Positions 1 to 9,267 of a stretch of 63,472 bases of DNA are shown one piece after another. How positions within the stretch are numbered: the first letter of the stretch is position 1; each line of letters begins with the position of its first letter. The position numbers were made by a program, and so were the translations under genes. The stretch is from Flavobacteriaceae bacterium. Lineage in GTDB: Bacteria > Bacteroidota > Bacteroidia > Flavobacteriales > Flavobacteriaceae. The notes beneath the pieces are model-generated. The model made no database searches and was not told the DNA's origin. It worked only from the letters and a program-made list of their open reading frames with translations. The stretch lies in assembly GCA_029248405.1 (NCBI GenBank), contig JAQWJJ010000018.1, positions 1 to 63,472 on the forward strand, written 5' to 3'.

Positions 1-1877
1 CTGCTCACAGTGATCCCAGCAGTGCTCGCGCCGGTACTCCACAAGTAGCTGCCACCGCCTGTGGCCTCTAAAATAATCTCAGTAACATCACAGGTTAATT
101 CAGTGGCGCCGGTGACATTGGTAATGCCTGCAACAGGGGCATCAACTAGAGTCAGAACTACAGCGGTCCTTGAAAGTGAAGAACAACCCAACGCAGCGTC
201 AGCTTGAGCATAATAAGTCACACTACCAAGAGCATTCAAAGTCGGATCTACAACAGCATTACCACCCGAAGATGCATCATACCAACTTATTGTTGTCCCG
301 CTTTCGATAACGATTGCATCATTTGCATCCAATATTTGAATGGGGTCTGACACACACTCATTGATGTCAGCAATCAATTCCGGTGCATTTGGGTAAAGTG
401 TAGGCACCACAGTTATCGTAGATTCGGTCACCACCTCAGGAAAAGCACAGCTATTGCTATAAGTTCCATTGTAAGACAATACTGCCTTGAAATCACCCGA
501 AAATGAAGCACTACCTGTGTAAATGAAAGAACCTTCTAAACCACTTAAATCTGTATCACTGATACTCCCAACAAGTACATTATTCAAATAAAAATCCCAG
601 TCAAAAGACACAGCCTCAGCACTACAGCCCACTGCATCAAAAGTTGCCGCGTAATTAACAGCCCAAGCACAATTTTCTTGATTCAAATCAGGGTTTGAAA
701 GCTCGGGACAAGGGACACAAACTTGAACAGGATCGAATGATGCGGTCTGAGTCGAGCAAGCTGAATCAGTATAAGTCAAAAGTGTGGCACCTGTATTTTG
801 ATCACCACAAACACTCCCGCTAGTTGGCCTTATTGAATAGTTAAGGGTTAGAGGCGTTGATGTCAAGTTTCCAGCCTGCCAAGTCATTGTATTACTGGCA
901 GAATCATAAGATGCATTCCCGTTTGTGATACTGCCTGGAACAAGCTCAAATGATCCATCGAGCACATCAGTGACCACCCCATTTCGGGCAGCCCAAAATA
1001 AAAACTCTCCATATATATCTTCATAGATATCGGAAAGATCTACAGCAGATTCGGTGGTAAAGAGCCCTGAATTTTGAATATTATTCAAAACATAATTTGC
1101 TGCAGCTTCGTCATCTCCATCAATCGCACCAAAGAGACCAATAGAAAAAATACTTTGTGTAAAGTTTTCGCCATTTTGAGTGATCAACTGTGCTGCTAAA
1201 CCCTGCTCAATTGCTTGCTCCATGCAGACATTACTATTTTGCGGATAAGGCGGTGCAGGTGCACTAATGGAACATCTTCCTGAGTTTAGTGAGCGCGTTG
1301 GCACACCATCGGAGAGCAAAATAATATTTCTAGAAGCCGCACAATCGAAATTACCATAATTCGAAAGATGTTCCCTAGCCATATTCATCGCATCAGCAAT
1401 ATTGGTATAGCCAGAGGCTACCAAACTATTTATCTCATCAATGATATCTTGTTGCTCTGAAACAGGACTCAGCGCATAATCAACGCGACCACTGTTGCCA
1501 TAAGAAACTATTCCAACCTTGTTTAATCCTAAGATATTATTGGCAGGTTCGAAAACATAGTTCACTAATTCTATAGCGGCATCCTTGGCATAATCAATAG
1601 ATTCATTACTATCACCAGGAATATTATACCCCATACTTCCAGAGCGATCAATCACCAAGATCACTTCGACAGGCACATCAGTTCCCGTCGCAGATTCTCC
1701 TTGAACCGTCAAGGAAACATCGTACTCTAAGCAATTTAAAGTGCTTGAACTTATAGATTTGGTCAACTCTATGCCTTGGGCAGATAAAAAACTACTGCAC
1801 ATGACCAAAGCCATGAGCATCAACGTCCTTAAGCTTTGGTGATTTCTTAAGATGTCAAAAATGTAAAGTTTCTTCAT
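1..1877 (-). CDS. Secreted von Willebrand factor A domain protein (3' end outside window)
   Basis: Partial gene: the frame is open from the ATG at 1875-1877 to the window edge, giving about 625 residues with no stop. The N-terminus is a signal peptide ending around SSFLSAQG, so the product is exported. A von Willebrand A domain follows, with the metal-ion-dependent adhesion motif DRSGS inside VILVIDRSGSMG near residue 75. Further on come DUF11/PKD-like extracellular segments rich in Asp, Ser and Thr, with Cys-containing modules such as VQVCVPCPELSNP. In Bacteroidota such proteins are usually long surface or secreted adhesins carrying a T9SS sorting domain at the far C-terminus, which cannot be seen here. 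The next gene upstream also encodes a secreted protein on the same strand 98 bp away. Function beyond adhesion-like binding is unknown. Confidence 0.8.
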   Translation of the reverse strand, partial: MKKLYIFDILRNHQSLRTLMLMALVMCSSFLSAQGIELTKSISSSTLNCLEYDVSLTVQGESATGTDVPVEVILVIDRSGSMGYNIPGDSNESIDYAKDAAIELVNYVFEPANNILGLNKVGIVSYGNSGRVDYALSPVSEQQDIIDEINSLVASGYTNIADAMNMAREHLSNYGNFDCAASRNIILLSDGVPTRSLNSGRCSISAPAPPYPQNSNVCMEQAIEQGLAAQLITQNGENFTQSIFSIGLFGAIDGDDEAAANYVLNNIQNSGLFTTESAVDLSDIYEDIYGEFLFWAARNGVVTDVLDGSFELVPGSITNGNASYDSASNTMTWQAGNLTSTPLTLNYSIRPTSGSVCGDQNTGATLLTYTDSACSTQTASFDPVQVCVPCPELSNPDLNQENCAWAVNYAATFDAVGCSAEAVSFDWDFYLNNVLVGSISDTDLSGLEGSFIYTGSASFSGDFKAVLSYNGTYSNSCAFPEVVTESTITVVPTLYPNAPELIADINECVSDPIQILDANDAIVIESGTTISWYDASSGGNAVVDPTLNALGSVTYYAQADAALGCSSLSRTAVVLTLVDAPVAGITNVTGATELTCDVTEIILEATGGGSYLWSTGASTAGITVS

Positions 1878-1975
1878 TGGTTGTATTGTTATTTTAATCT
1901 CTGACTTCGCTTTTCAATCACAAAACCAGTTCTTTATTTTGTCAGTCATGCAGTACATCAACGAAACCGAATCCA

Positions 1976-2458
1976 TTATCCTTCATCATCAGATCCTGAA
2001 TAGACCATTATCAATTGTCCATCATCAACAGCACGGCAAGTCACACCAGTGGCCTTGATCAGAAAACAGGTCCAATCATTTATGGTTAGTCGATTTGATG
2101 CTTCTACCGAGACCATAACGGTCAATTCGCTCCGAGGCGCAACAACGACTTGACTCAGACGCAAACCTTCGACGGAAAATAAAAGCGAAATATTATTAGC
2201 GTTTCTTTGTGAGGTTGCACCCCCACGACCATCATAACAGTCGGCAGAGTTGGGCACTGCACTTAAGGTATAAGTTTGTTCCAAAATAGTATTATTGGAG
2301 ACAACCAAAGTAAAATTGGTTCCATTTGTATTGGTTATGGAACGCCTATTGCGGTTGTGGAGCACGCTTACTTCAGGGTTACAATCTTGGGCAATAAGCT
2401 GTTGCGCGTTAAGGGCAAAAACCGTCATCACAGCGAGAAAAAATTTATTCAATACCAT
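1976..2458 (-). CDS. Small secreted protein of unknown function
   Basis: 160 residues with a clear Sec signal peptide (MVLNKFFLAVMTVFALNAQQLIAQ) and then a mature part starting DCNPEVSVL. The mature protein is beta-rich, has four cysteines (in DCNPE, ADCYDG, DWTCF and VTCRAV) and resembles a single Ig- or CARDB-like fold in which hydrophobic and polar residues alternate; no family is recognised. It lies 98 bp upstream of the von Willebrand A gene on the same strand, so the two may be co-transcribed and act together at the cell surface. That link rests on position only. Confidence 0.6.
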   Translation of the reverse strand: MVLNKFFLAVMTVFALNAQQLIAQDCNPEVSVLHNRNRRSITNTNGTNFTLVVSNNTILEQTYTLSAVPNSADCYDGRGGATSQRNANNISLLFSVEGLRLSQVVVAPRSELTVMVSVEASNRLTINDWTCFLIKATGVTCRAVDDGQLIMVYSGSDDEG

Positions 2459-2797
2459 TTGTCAAATTTTTGATTGATCAAAAACTAACCGCACATTAAA
2501 TCCACAGAAAATGGTGAAACAGGTCGCAGGAATGCAATTTTCACGACCTTATCTATTGGGGCTTAGTCCGGTCATTTTGAGTTTGTTCTTTAAAAGATTT
2601 TGCAGGCAATAATTTAAAATGCTCCACGATACTATTAAATAGCAATGTAAAGAAACCTCATTTTGCGCAAATCAATAATTTAAGTGGAATATTTTCGATA
2701 TCCGACCAATAATTTCCGACCATCAGCACATATTGAGATTGTCTTATTTGCTTTTGTCAGTATTATGACATCCGAAAAATCGTAATTAATTGATAAC

Positions 2798-2817
2798 ATG
2801 ACACCTATAGATGTCAT
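2798..2817. promoter_or_regulatory. Near-perfect 20-bp palindrome, possible operator
   Basis: The sequence ATGACACCTATAGATGTCAT matches its own reverse complement at 18 of 20 positions. A further copy of the left arm, ATGACATC, lies at 2765-2772, 25 bp upstream. The palindrome ends 43 bp before the prfC -33 element. The symmetry suits a dimeric DNA-binding protein, but no regulator is identified. Confidence 0.4.
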
Positions 2818-2860
2818 TTTGTAAGAATGAAAATAAACAGTACCGACACATAATTAATTT

Positions 2861-2890
2861 TTGGGACTGGCCGCGCAAGTGGTATCTTTG
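2861..2890 (+). promoter_or_regulatory. Bacteroidota-type promoter of prfC
   Basis: TTG at 2861-2863 and TATCTTTG at 2883-2890 are separated by 19 bp, matching the Bacteroidota sigma-ABfr consensus TTTG-N19-TAnnTTTG. Transcription should start around 2895-2897, leaving a leader of only about 7-10 nt before the ATG at 2904. Confidence 0.75.
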
Positions 2891-2903
2891 CTAAAAATTG
2901 AAC

Positions 2904-4508
2904 ATGTCATTAGTACGTGAAATTCATCGCAGAAAAACCTTCGGCATCATCTCACATCCCGATGCCGGTAAAACCACACTGACCGAAAAGCTCCTTCTTT
3001 TTGGCGGAGCCATACAGGAGGCTGGTGCTGTAAAAAGCAACAAAATTAAAAAGGGAGCGACAAGTGATTTTATGGAAATTGAGCGGCAGAGAGGGATTTC
3101 TGTAGCAACTTCTGTATTGGCTTTTGAATACAAAGAATTAAAAATAAACATACTAGATACTCCAGGGCACAAGGATTTTGCAGAAGATACTTACCGCACA
3201 CTTACCGCAGTAGACAGTGTCATTGTGGTCATTGATGTCGCAAAAGGGGTTGAAGAACAAACAGAAAAGTTAGTTGAAGTTTGTCGCATGAGACAAATAC
3301 CCATCATTGTATTCATCAACAAACTCGATCGAGAAGGAAAGGACGCATTTGATCTTTTGGATGAAATAGAACAAAAACTATTGCTTCGAGTCACACCGCT
3401 GTCCTTCCCAATTGGTATGGGCTACGATTTCAAAGGCATCTATAATCTTTGGGAACGCAACATCAACCTGTTTAGTGGAGACAGCCGAAAAAATATTGAG
3501 GAAACTATTGAAATTGAAGACTTATCCTCTGAAGATTTAGATCATATTGTCGGACAAAAATCTGCAGCCACATTGCGCGAAGAGTTACAGCTCGTTCAAG
3601 AAGTATACCCCGATTTTGAGCGCGAAGCCTATTTGGAAAGCGCCCTGCATCCGGTTTTTTTTGGATCAGCACTGAATAATTTTGGGGTGCGTGAGCTACT
3701 TGATGCCTTTATTTCAATTGCCCCAGAACCCAAACCAAAAGAAAGTTCGACAAGAATAGTTAAGCCTCAGGAAAAAGAGTTTTCAGGTTTTGTATTTAAG
3801 ATCCATGCCAATATGGATCCCAAACATCGCGACCGCTTGGCCTTTGTCAAAATTGTTTCGGGCACCTTTGAACGCAACAAGGCCTACTGGCATGTCCGCT
3901 CAAAAAAGAAAATGAAGTTCTCTAGTCCTAATGCCTTTTTTGCAGAGAAAAAAGAAATCGTCGATATCAGCTATCCAGGAGATATTGTCGGACTTCACGA
4001 TACGGGTAGTTTTAAGATTGGTGATACCCTAACTGAAGGGGAACTAATGGAATATAAAGGCATTCCAAGCTTTTCACCAGAACATTTTAAATATATCAAT
4101 AATGCCGACCCCATGAAGAGTAAACAACTCGAAAAAGGCGTGGATCAGCTCATGGACGAAGGTGTTGCCCAGCTCTTCACCCTTGACCTGAATGGCCGAA
4201 AAGTTATCGGTACGGTGGGTGCACTACAATTTGAGGTCATACAATACCGCCTGGAGCACGAATACAGCGCTCGATGCTCATACGAAAGTCTCAATGTTTA
4301 TAAAGCGTGTTGGATTGAACCAAAAGACCCAAAAAATGCAGAATATCAGGAGTTTCGCCGGGTTAAGGCAAAATTCTTAGCCAAAGATAAATCAGGGCGA
4401 GATGTATTTTTTGCAGACTCCTCGTTCACTTTACAAATGACTCAACAGAAATTTCCTAGTATTTTGTTTCACTCTGTTAGTGAATTTGAGGCAGCACCTC
4501 AACCATAA
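2904..4508 (+). CDS. prfC: Peptide chain release factor 3
   Basis: 534 residues, close to the roughly 530 usual for RF3. This translational GTPase removes RF1/RF2 from the ribosome after peptide release. The GTPase motifs are all present: P-loop SHPDAGKTT at residues 17-25, the switch I segment RQRGISVATSVL, DTPGHKDF (G3) and NKLDRE (G4). The RF3-type domain II and C-terminal domain follow (GVAQLFTLD, VGALQFEVIQYRLEHEY). I start at the ATG at 2904 rather than the TTG two codons upstream, because the promoter places the transcript start just ahead of it. It converges on the DUF3467 gene with 2 bp between the stop codons. Confidence 0.96.
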   Translation: MSLVREIHRRKTFGIISHPDAGKTTLTEKLLLFGGAIQEAGAVKSNKIKKGATSDFMEIERQRGISVATSVLAFEYKELKINILDTPGHKDFAEDTYRTLTAVDSVIVVIDVAKGVEEQTEKLVEVCRMRQIPIIVFINKLDREGKDAFDLLDEIEQKLLLRVTPLSFPIGMGYDFKGIYNLWERNINLFSGDSRKNIEETIEIEDLSSEDLDHIVGQKSAATLREELQLVQEVYPDFEREAYLESALHPVFFGSALNNFGVRELLDAFISIAPEPKPKESSTRIVKPQEKEFSGFVFKIHANMDPKHRDRLAFVKIVSGTFERNKAYWHVRSKKKMKFSSPNAFFAEKKEIVDISYPGDIVGLHDTGSFKIGDTLTEGELMEYKGIPSFSPEHFKYINNADPMKSKQLEKGVDQLMDEGVAQLFTLDLNGRKVIGTVGALQFEVIQYRLEHEYSARCSYESLNVYKACWIEPKDPKNAEYQEFRRVKAKFLAKDKSGRDVFFADSSFTLQMTQQKFPSILFHSVSEFEAAPQP

Positions 4509-4510
4509 AT

Positions 4511-4825
4511 TTAAGCCTCACCTGTTGGGCCAAAATTAATGGGCATCGGCGATTGGTGGTAATCCTTTATTTCGCCATTGGAGGCTTCAAATCGTTGTAT
4601 GTTATCCTGAACGGCTTTGAGAAATCTCTTAGCATGTTGCGGAGTCAGGACGATTCTTGATTTGACTTTACTTTTTGGAACACCAGGCATCACAGAAATA
4701 AAGTCCAGAACGAATTCCGATTGGCTATGATTAATGATCGCCAAATTACTATAGATCCCTTGTGCGATGGATTCATCTAATTCTATGTTGATTTGACCGG
4801 CTTTAGGTTTTTTTTCTTCTGACAT
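4511..4825 (-). CDS. DUF3467 family protein
   Basis: 104 residues from the ATG at 4823-4825; the frame stays open upstream for 15 more codons, but MSEEKKPKAGQINIEL is the usual start of the family. The protein is mostly beta with a conserved core (IYSNLAIINHSQSEFVLDF, then PKSKVKSRIVLTPQHAKRF). DUF3467 genes commonly sit directly downstream of rpoC in Bacteroidota, as here, with a 57-bp gap. Biochemical function is unknown; the location suggests a role tied to transcription or translation, which is inference. Confidence 0.85.
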   Translation of the reverse strand: MSEEKKPKAGQINIELDESIAQGIYSNLAIINHSQSEFVLDFISVMPGVPKSKVKSRIVLTPQHAKRFLKAVQDNIQRFEASNGEIKDYHQSPMPINFGPTGEA

Positions 4826-4882
4826 GATTGAGATGTTATGAAAAAACTTGCGCCCCGATATGGAGCGCAAGTTCTATTGAAT

Positions 4883-7800
4883 TTAGTTATAATTAACTTC
4901 CTCTTGCGGCTCTGAGAGCGCTTCGAGCTCTTCTTTGGAACCCACGATAAGCGTATCATAGCGGCGCATACCAGTGCCTGCAGGTATTCTATGCCCTACG
5001 ATCACGTTTTCTTTAAGACCTTCAAGTCCATCTACTTTACCACTCACCGCTGCCTCATTAAGAACTTTGGTTGTTTCTTGGAAAGATGCTGCTGAAATGA
5101 AAGACTTGGTTTGTAAGGATGCCCTTGTAATTCCTTGAAGAATTGGTGTCGCCGTAGCCGCAACTGCATCACGAGCCTCCACCAGTACTTTATCTTCGCG
5201 GCGCAACAATGAGTTCTCATCGCGCAATTGACGCGAAGATATGATCTGACCTTCTTTCAATGCCTGTGAATCACCGGCACTTGTCACGACTTTCATGCCG
5301 TAGATCTTATCATTTTCTTCAATAAAGTCATAAGTATGGGCCAATTGATCCTCTAAGAACATTGTATCCCCTGGATCAACTAGACGCACTTTACGCATCA
5401 TTTGACGGACCACGACTTCAAAATGTTTGTCGTTGATCTTCACACCTTGAAGACGATATACCTCTTGGACTTCGTTCACTAAATACTGCTGTACTGCAGA
5501 TGGGCCTTTAATCCTGAGGATGTCTGCGGGTGTAATTGAACCATCCGAAAGTGGCATTCCTGCGCGGACATAGTCGTTTTCCTGAACCAAAATTTGATTG
5601 GATAATTTGACCAAGTAACGCTTGAGTTCGCCAATTTTAGATTCAACTATAATTTCGCGATTACCACGCTTAATTTTACCAAAAGACACCACACCATCAA
5701 TCTCACTAACTACTGCTGGGTTTGATGGATTACGCGCTTCAAATAATTCTGTTACACGAGGTAAACCACCGGTAATATCACCAGACTTAGCAGATTTTCT
5801 CGGAATCTTGACCAGAATCTTACCAACTTTAATCTTTTCTGCATCATCGACCATTAAGTGCGCGCCAACAGGTAAGTTATAAGAACGGATTACATTCCCT
5901 TTCCCATCCAAGATATGGAGGGTTGGGATCTTCTTTTTGTCACGTGACTCAGAAATAACTTTTTCTTGAAATCCTGTTTGCTCATCAATTTCTACTTGGA
6001 AGGTTACCCCCTGTTCGATATTCTCAAACTTCATTTTTCCTGCAAACTCAGAGATGATGACACCGTTGTATGGATCCCATTGACAAACAACAGCCCCTTT
6101 CTTTACCTTCTGACCATTCTTTACCATCAGTGTAGAACCATAAGGAATGTTATTCACACTCAATGTGATCCCTGACTTTTCGTCGACTAATTTGGCTTCA
6201 GAGGTTCTAGAGATGACAATATCAATAGCATTTCCTTCGCTATCTTCACCTTTAACAGTTTTTAAATCTTCGATATCAACACGACCATCGAATTTTACTG
6301 TCAACTTGTTTTCTTCAGAAATGTTACCGGCAATACCGCCAACGTGGAAGGTTCTCAGGGTCAACTGTGTCCCTGGCTCACCAATAGATTGAGCCGCTAC
6401 AACACCAACAGCCTCTCCGCGCTGCACCATTTTGTTGGTGGCGAGGTTTCGACCGTAGCACTGGGCACAAATACCTTTCTTAGCTTCACACGTCAAAGCA
6501 GAACGCACCTCAACAGATTCAACTGGAGACGCTTCAATTTTATCGGCTATCGCATCAGTGATATGACCACCAGCAGCTACAAATAACTCTGACGTCAGTG
6601 GGTTATAAACATCATTAAGAGATGTTCTACCTTTGATTCTTTCGGCCAACGATTCTACTACTTCTTCATTCTTTTTCAAAGGACGTACGTCAATACCACG
6701 CAACGTGCCACAGTCTTCAGAATTAATGATGACGTCTTGAGACACGTCTACTAAACGTCGCGTCAAGTAACCCGCATCAGCCGTTTTCAAAGCCGTATCC
6801 GCGAGTCCCTTTCTGGCTCCGTGAGTCGAAATAAAGTATTCTAAAATCGAAAGTCCTTCTTTAAAGTTAGAAAGAATCGGGTTTTCAATAATTTCACCTC
6901 CACCAGAATTGGACTTCTTTGGCTTGGCCATCAGACCACGCATTCCTGTCAACTGACGGATTTGTTCCTTAGAACCACGGGCACCAGAATCAAGCATCAT
7001 ATACACAGAGTTGAAACCTTGTTGGTCTTCGCGAATGCGCTTCATCGACAACTCTGTCAATTCGGCATTTGTTGCCGTCCATATGTCAATAACTTGATTG
7101 TATCGCTCATTGTTGGTGATCAATCCCATGTTGTAATTCATGATGATATTGTCCACTTGTCCGTTGGCAGCATCAATCATGCTTTGCTTTTCTGCAGGAA
7201 TAATGATATCTCCCAAACTGAAAGACAATCCTCCTTCAAACGCAAACTTATATCCTAGGGTTTTGATTTCATCCAAAAACGCAGCAGTCTCAGGCACCGA
7301 GGTTACCGTCAAGATGCCCCCTATAATATCGCGGAGCGACTTCTTGGTCAAGACCTCGTTGATGTAGCCTGCGGCCTCAGGAACTGCCTGATTAAAGATC
7401 ACACGGCCCACTGTCGTGGTGAGGATCTGTTGGGTCAATTCACCGGAGTCATCAAGATCTAATGTGCGTACTTTAATCTCGGCATTCAAGTCTGCGCGTC
7501 CTTCGTTATAAGCGATGAACACCTCCTCTGGAGAATAAAAAGTCAAACCTTCACCAGCTACTTTTAATTCTGGTGTTGATTTACGCAATTTGGTCATATA
7601 ATATAAACCAAGTACCATATCCTGAGAAGGAACTGCTACTGGTGCACCATTTGCAGGATTCAAAATATTATGCGACGCCAACATTAACAGCTGAGATTCG
7701 AGAATGGCTTCAGGACCTAGAGGCAAGTGTACTGCCATTTGGTCACCATCAAAATCCGCGTTAAAAGCGGTACAAACCAATGGATGTAATTGAATGGCTT

Positions 7801-9181
7801 TTCCTTCAATTAATTTTGGCTGAAATGCCTGAATACCAAGTCTGTGCAAGGTAGGGGCACGGTTCAATAATACAGGATGTCCTTTGAGCACATTTTCTAA
7901 AATATCCCAAACGACTGGCTCCTTCTTGTCAATAATTTTCTTAGCAGATTTTACAGTCTTGACAATGCCTCGCTCGATCAGCTTGCGGATCACAAAAGGC
8001 TTATATAACTCAGCTGCCATATTTTTTGGCAAACCACACTCAAACAACTTTAATTCTGGCCCAACAACAATGACAGAACGAGCAGAATAATCAACACGTT
8101 TTCCTAATAAGTTTTGACGGACACGACCTTGCTTTCCTTTTAACGAATCAGAAAGTGATTTTAGCGGACGATTGCTGTCTGTTTTTACTGCAGAAGCTTT
8201 GCGCGTATTGTCAAATAATGAATCTACAGATTCTTGTAGCATTCGTTTTTCATTACGCAAAATAACTTCTGGTGCTTTGATTTCCATCAAACGCTTCAAA
8301 CGGTTGTTACGAATGATCACACGACGGTATAAATCATTCAAGTCAGATGTGGCAAATCGACCACCATCTAAAGGCACCAACGGGCGCAATTCTGGTGGAA
8401 TCACAGGGACAACTTTCATGATCATCCACTCTGGTCGGTTTTCTCTGTTGAGCGCAGCATCACGGAAAGACTCTACAACCTGAAGACGCTTCAGTGCTTC
8501 TGTTTTACGTTGTTTTGAGGTCTCATTATTGGCCTTGTGACGCAAGTCAAAAGACAATTGATCCAAGTCGATTCTATTCAATAATTCTTCAAGACACTCA
8601 GCACCCATTTTCGCGATGAATTTATTGGGATCTGAATCGTCCAAGTATAAATTCTCTTGAGGTAGGGCATCCAAAATATTGAGATATTCTTCCTCAGTCA
8701 AGAAATCCATTTTTTGAACTGGCTCACCTTCTTCATTAGTCGCAATTCCAGGCTGGATCACAACGTAACGCTCATAATAGATGATCATGTCGAGTTTCTT
8801 GGACGGTAAGCCCAATAGGTAACCTATTTTGTTAGGCAACGATCTGAAGTACCAAATGTGCGCAACAGGAACAACTAAGTTGATATGGCCCACGCGATCA
8901 CGACGGACTTTTTTCTCAGTAACCTCTACACCACATCGATCACAAACAATGCCTTTGTATCGTATTCTTTTATACTTACCACAAGCACATTCGTAATCCT
9001 TTACAGGACCAAAAATTCGCTCACAAAACAATCCATCGCGCTCAGGCTTGTGCGTCCGATAGTTAATCGTTTCTGGCTTAAGAACTTCACCACGTGATTC
9101 GGCCAGAATAGACTCTGGTGACGCCAAACCAATAGAAATTTTATTAAATCTCGGTACTGTGTTTTCTTTATCTCTTGACAT
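4883..9181 (-). CDS. rpoC: DNA-directed RNA polymerase subunit beta'
   Basis: 1432 residues. Forms the catalytic clamp of RNA polymerase. The first zinc-binding site uses C65, C67, C80 and C83 ([13 protein letters not shown]...CDRC). The catalytic magnesium loop [14 protein letters not shown] lies near residue 470, and the second zinc site includes [16 protein letters not shown]. The trigger loop/bridge-helix region ([22 protein letters not shown]) is intact and the C-terminus is complete. It lies 86 bp downstream of rpoB in the same operon; the spacer carries a perfect 16-bp palindrome. Confidence 0.98.
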   Translation of the reverse strand: MSRDKENTVPRFNKISIGLASPESILAESRGEVLKPETINYRTHKPERDGLFCERIFGPVKDYECACGKYKRIRYKGIVCDRCGVEVTEKKVRRDRVGHINLVVPVAHIWYFRSLPNKIGYLLGLPSKKLDMIIYYERYVVIQPGIATNEEGEPVQKMDFLTEEEYLNILDALPQENLYLDDSDPNKFIAKMGAECLEELLNRIDLDQLSFDLRHKANNETSKQRKTEALKRLQVVESFRDAALNRENRPEWMIMKVVPVIPPELRPLVPLDGGRFATSDLNDLYRRVIIRNNRLKRLMEIKAPEVILRNEKRMLQESVDSLFDNTRKASAVKTDSNRPLKSLSDSLKGKQGRVRQNLLGKRVDYSARSVIVVGPELKLFECGLPKNMAAELYKPFVIRKLIERGIVKTVKSAKKIIDKKEPVVWDILENVLKGHPVLLNRAPTLHRLGIQAFQPKLIEGKAIQLHPLVCTAFNADFDGDQMAVHLPLGPEAILESQLLMLASHNILNPANGAPVAVPSQDMVLGLYYMTKLRKSTPELKVAGEGLTFYSPEEVFIAYNEGRADLNAEIKVRTLDLDDSGELTQQILTTTVGRVIFNQAVPEAAGYINEVLTKKSLRDIIGGILTVTSVPETAAFLDEIKTLGYKFAFEGGLSFSLGDIIIPAEKQSMIDAANGQVDNIIMNYNMGLITNNERYNQVIDIWTATNAELTELSMKRIREDQQGFNSVYMMLDSGARGSKEQIRQLTGMRGLMAKPKKSNSGGGEIIENPILSNFKEGLSILEYFISTHGARKGLADTALKTADAGYLTRRLVDVSQDVIINSEDCGTLRGIDVRPLKKNEEVVESLAERIKGRTSLNDVYNPLTSELFVAAGGHITDAIADKIEASPVESVEVRSALTCEAKKGICAQCYGRNLATNKMVQRGEAVGVVAAQSIGEPGTQLTLRTFHVGGIAGNISEENKLTVKFDGRVDIEDLKTVKGEDSEGNAIDIVISRTSEAKLVDEKSGITLSVNNIPYGSTLMVKNGQKVKKGAVVCQWDPYNGVIISEFAGKMKFENIEQGVTFQVEIDEQTGFQEKVISESRDKKKIPTLHILDGKGNVIRSYNLPVGAHLMVDDAEKIKVGKILVKIPRKSAKSGDITGGLPRVTELFEARNPSNPAVVSEIDGVVSFGKIKRGNREIIVESKIGELKRYLVKLSNQILVQENDYVRAGMPLSDGSITPADILRIKGPSAVQQYLVNEVQEVYRLQGVKINDKHFEVVVRQMMRKVRLVDPGDTMFLEDQLAHTYDFIEENDKIYGMKVVTSAGDSQALKEGQIISSRQLRDENSLLRREDKVLVEARDAVAATATPILQGITRASLQTKSFISAASFQETTKVLNEAAVSGKVDGLEGLKENVIVGHRIPAGTGMRRYDTLIVGSKEELEALSEPQEEVNYN

Positions 9182-9244
9182 ATTGCTAAAAATATTCTTT
9201 TATTTTTAAATGAGTTCCTAACAAACTCTCTGTAAACGGCTTAC

Positions 9245-9260
9245 CCCCGCCATGGCGGGG
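9245..9260 (-). repeat. Perfect GC-only palindrome in the rpoB-rpoC spacer
   Basis: CCCCGCCATGGCGGGG is a perfect 16-bp inverted repeat in a locally AT-rich 86-bp spacer, just after the rpoB stop. In the transcript it forms a 6-bp G/C stem with a CATG loop. No U-tract follows, so it is not an intrinsic terminator. An RNA-processing, stability or pausing element between the two polymerase genes is more likely (inference). Confidence 0.5.
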
Positions 9261-9267
9261 ATCTCAC

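Larger units (their letters stand above)
2459..2903. other. 445-bp intergenic region between the secreted-protein gene and prfC
   Basis: AT-rich, with no open frame that looks coding. It holds a near-palindrome at 2798-2817, an extra half-site at 2765-2772, and the prfC promoter at 2861-2890. It must also contain the promoter of the leftward gene starting at 2458, but I see no clear TAnnTTTG box for it. Confidence 0.6.

Noticed and set aside
1-2458. The first two genes as one frameshifted gene
   Set aside because: Each has its own start codon and signal peptide, and a 98-bp spacer separates them.
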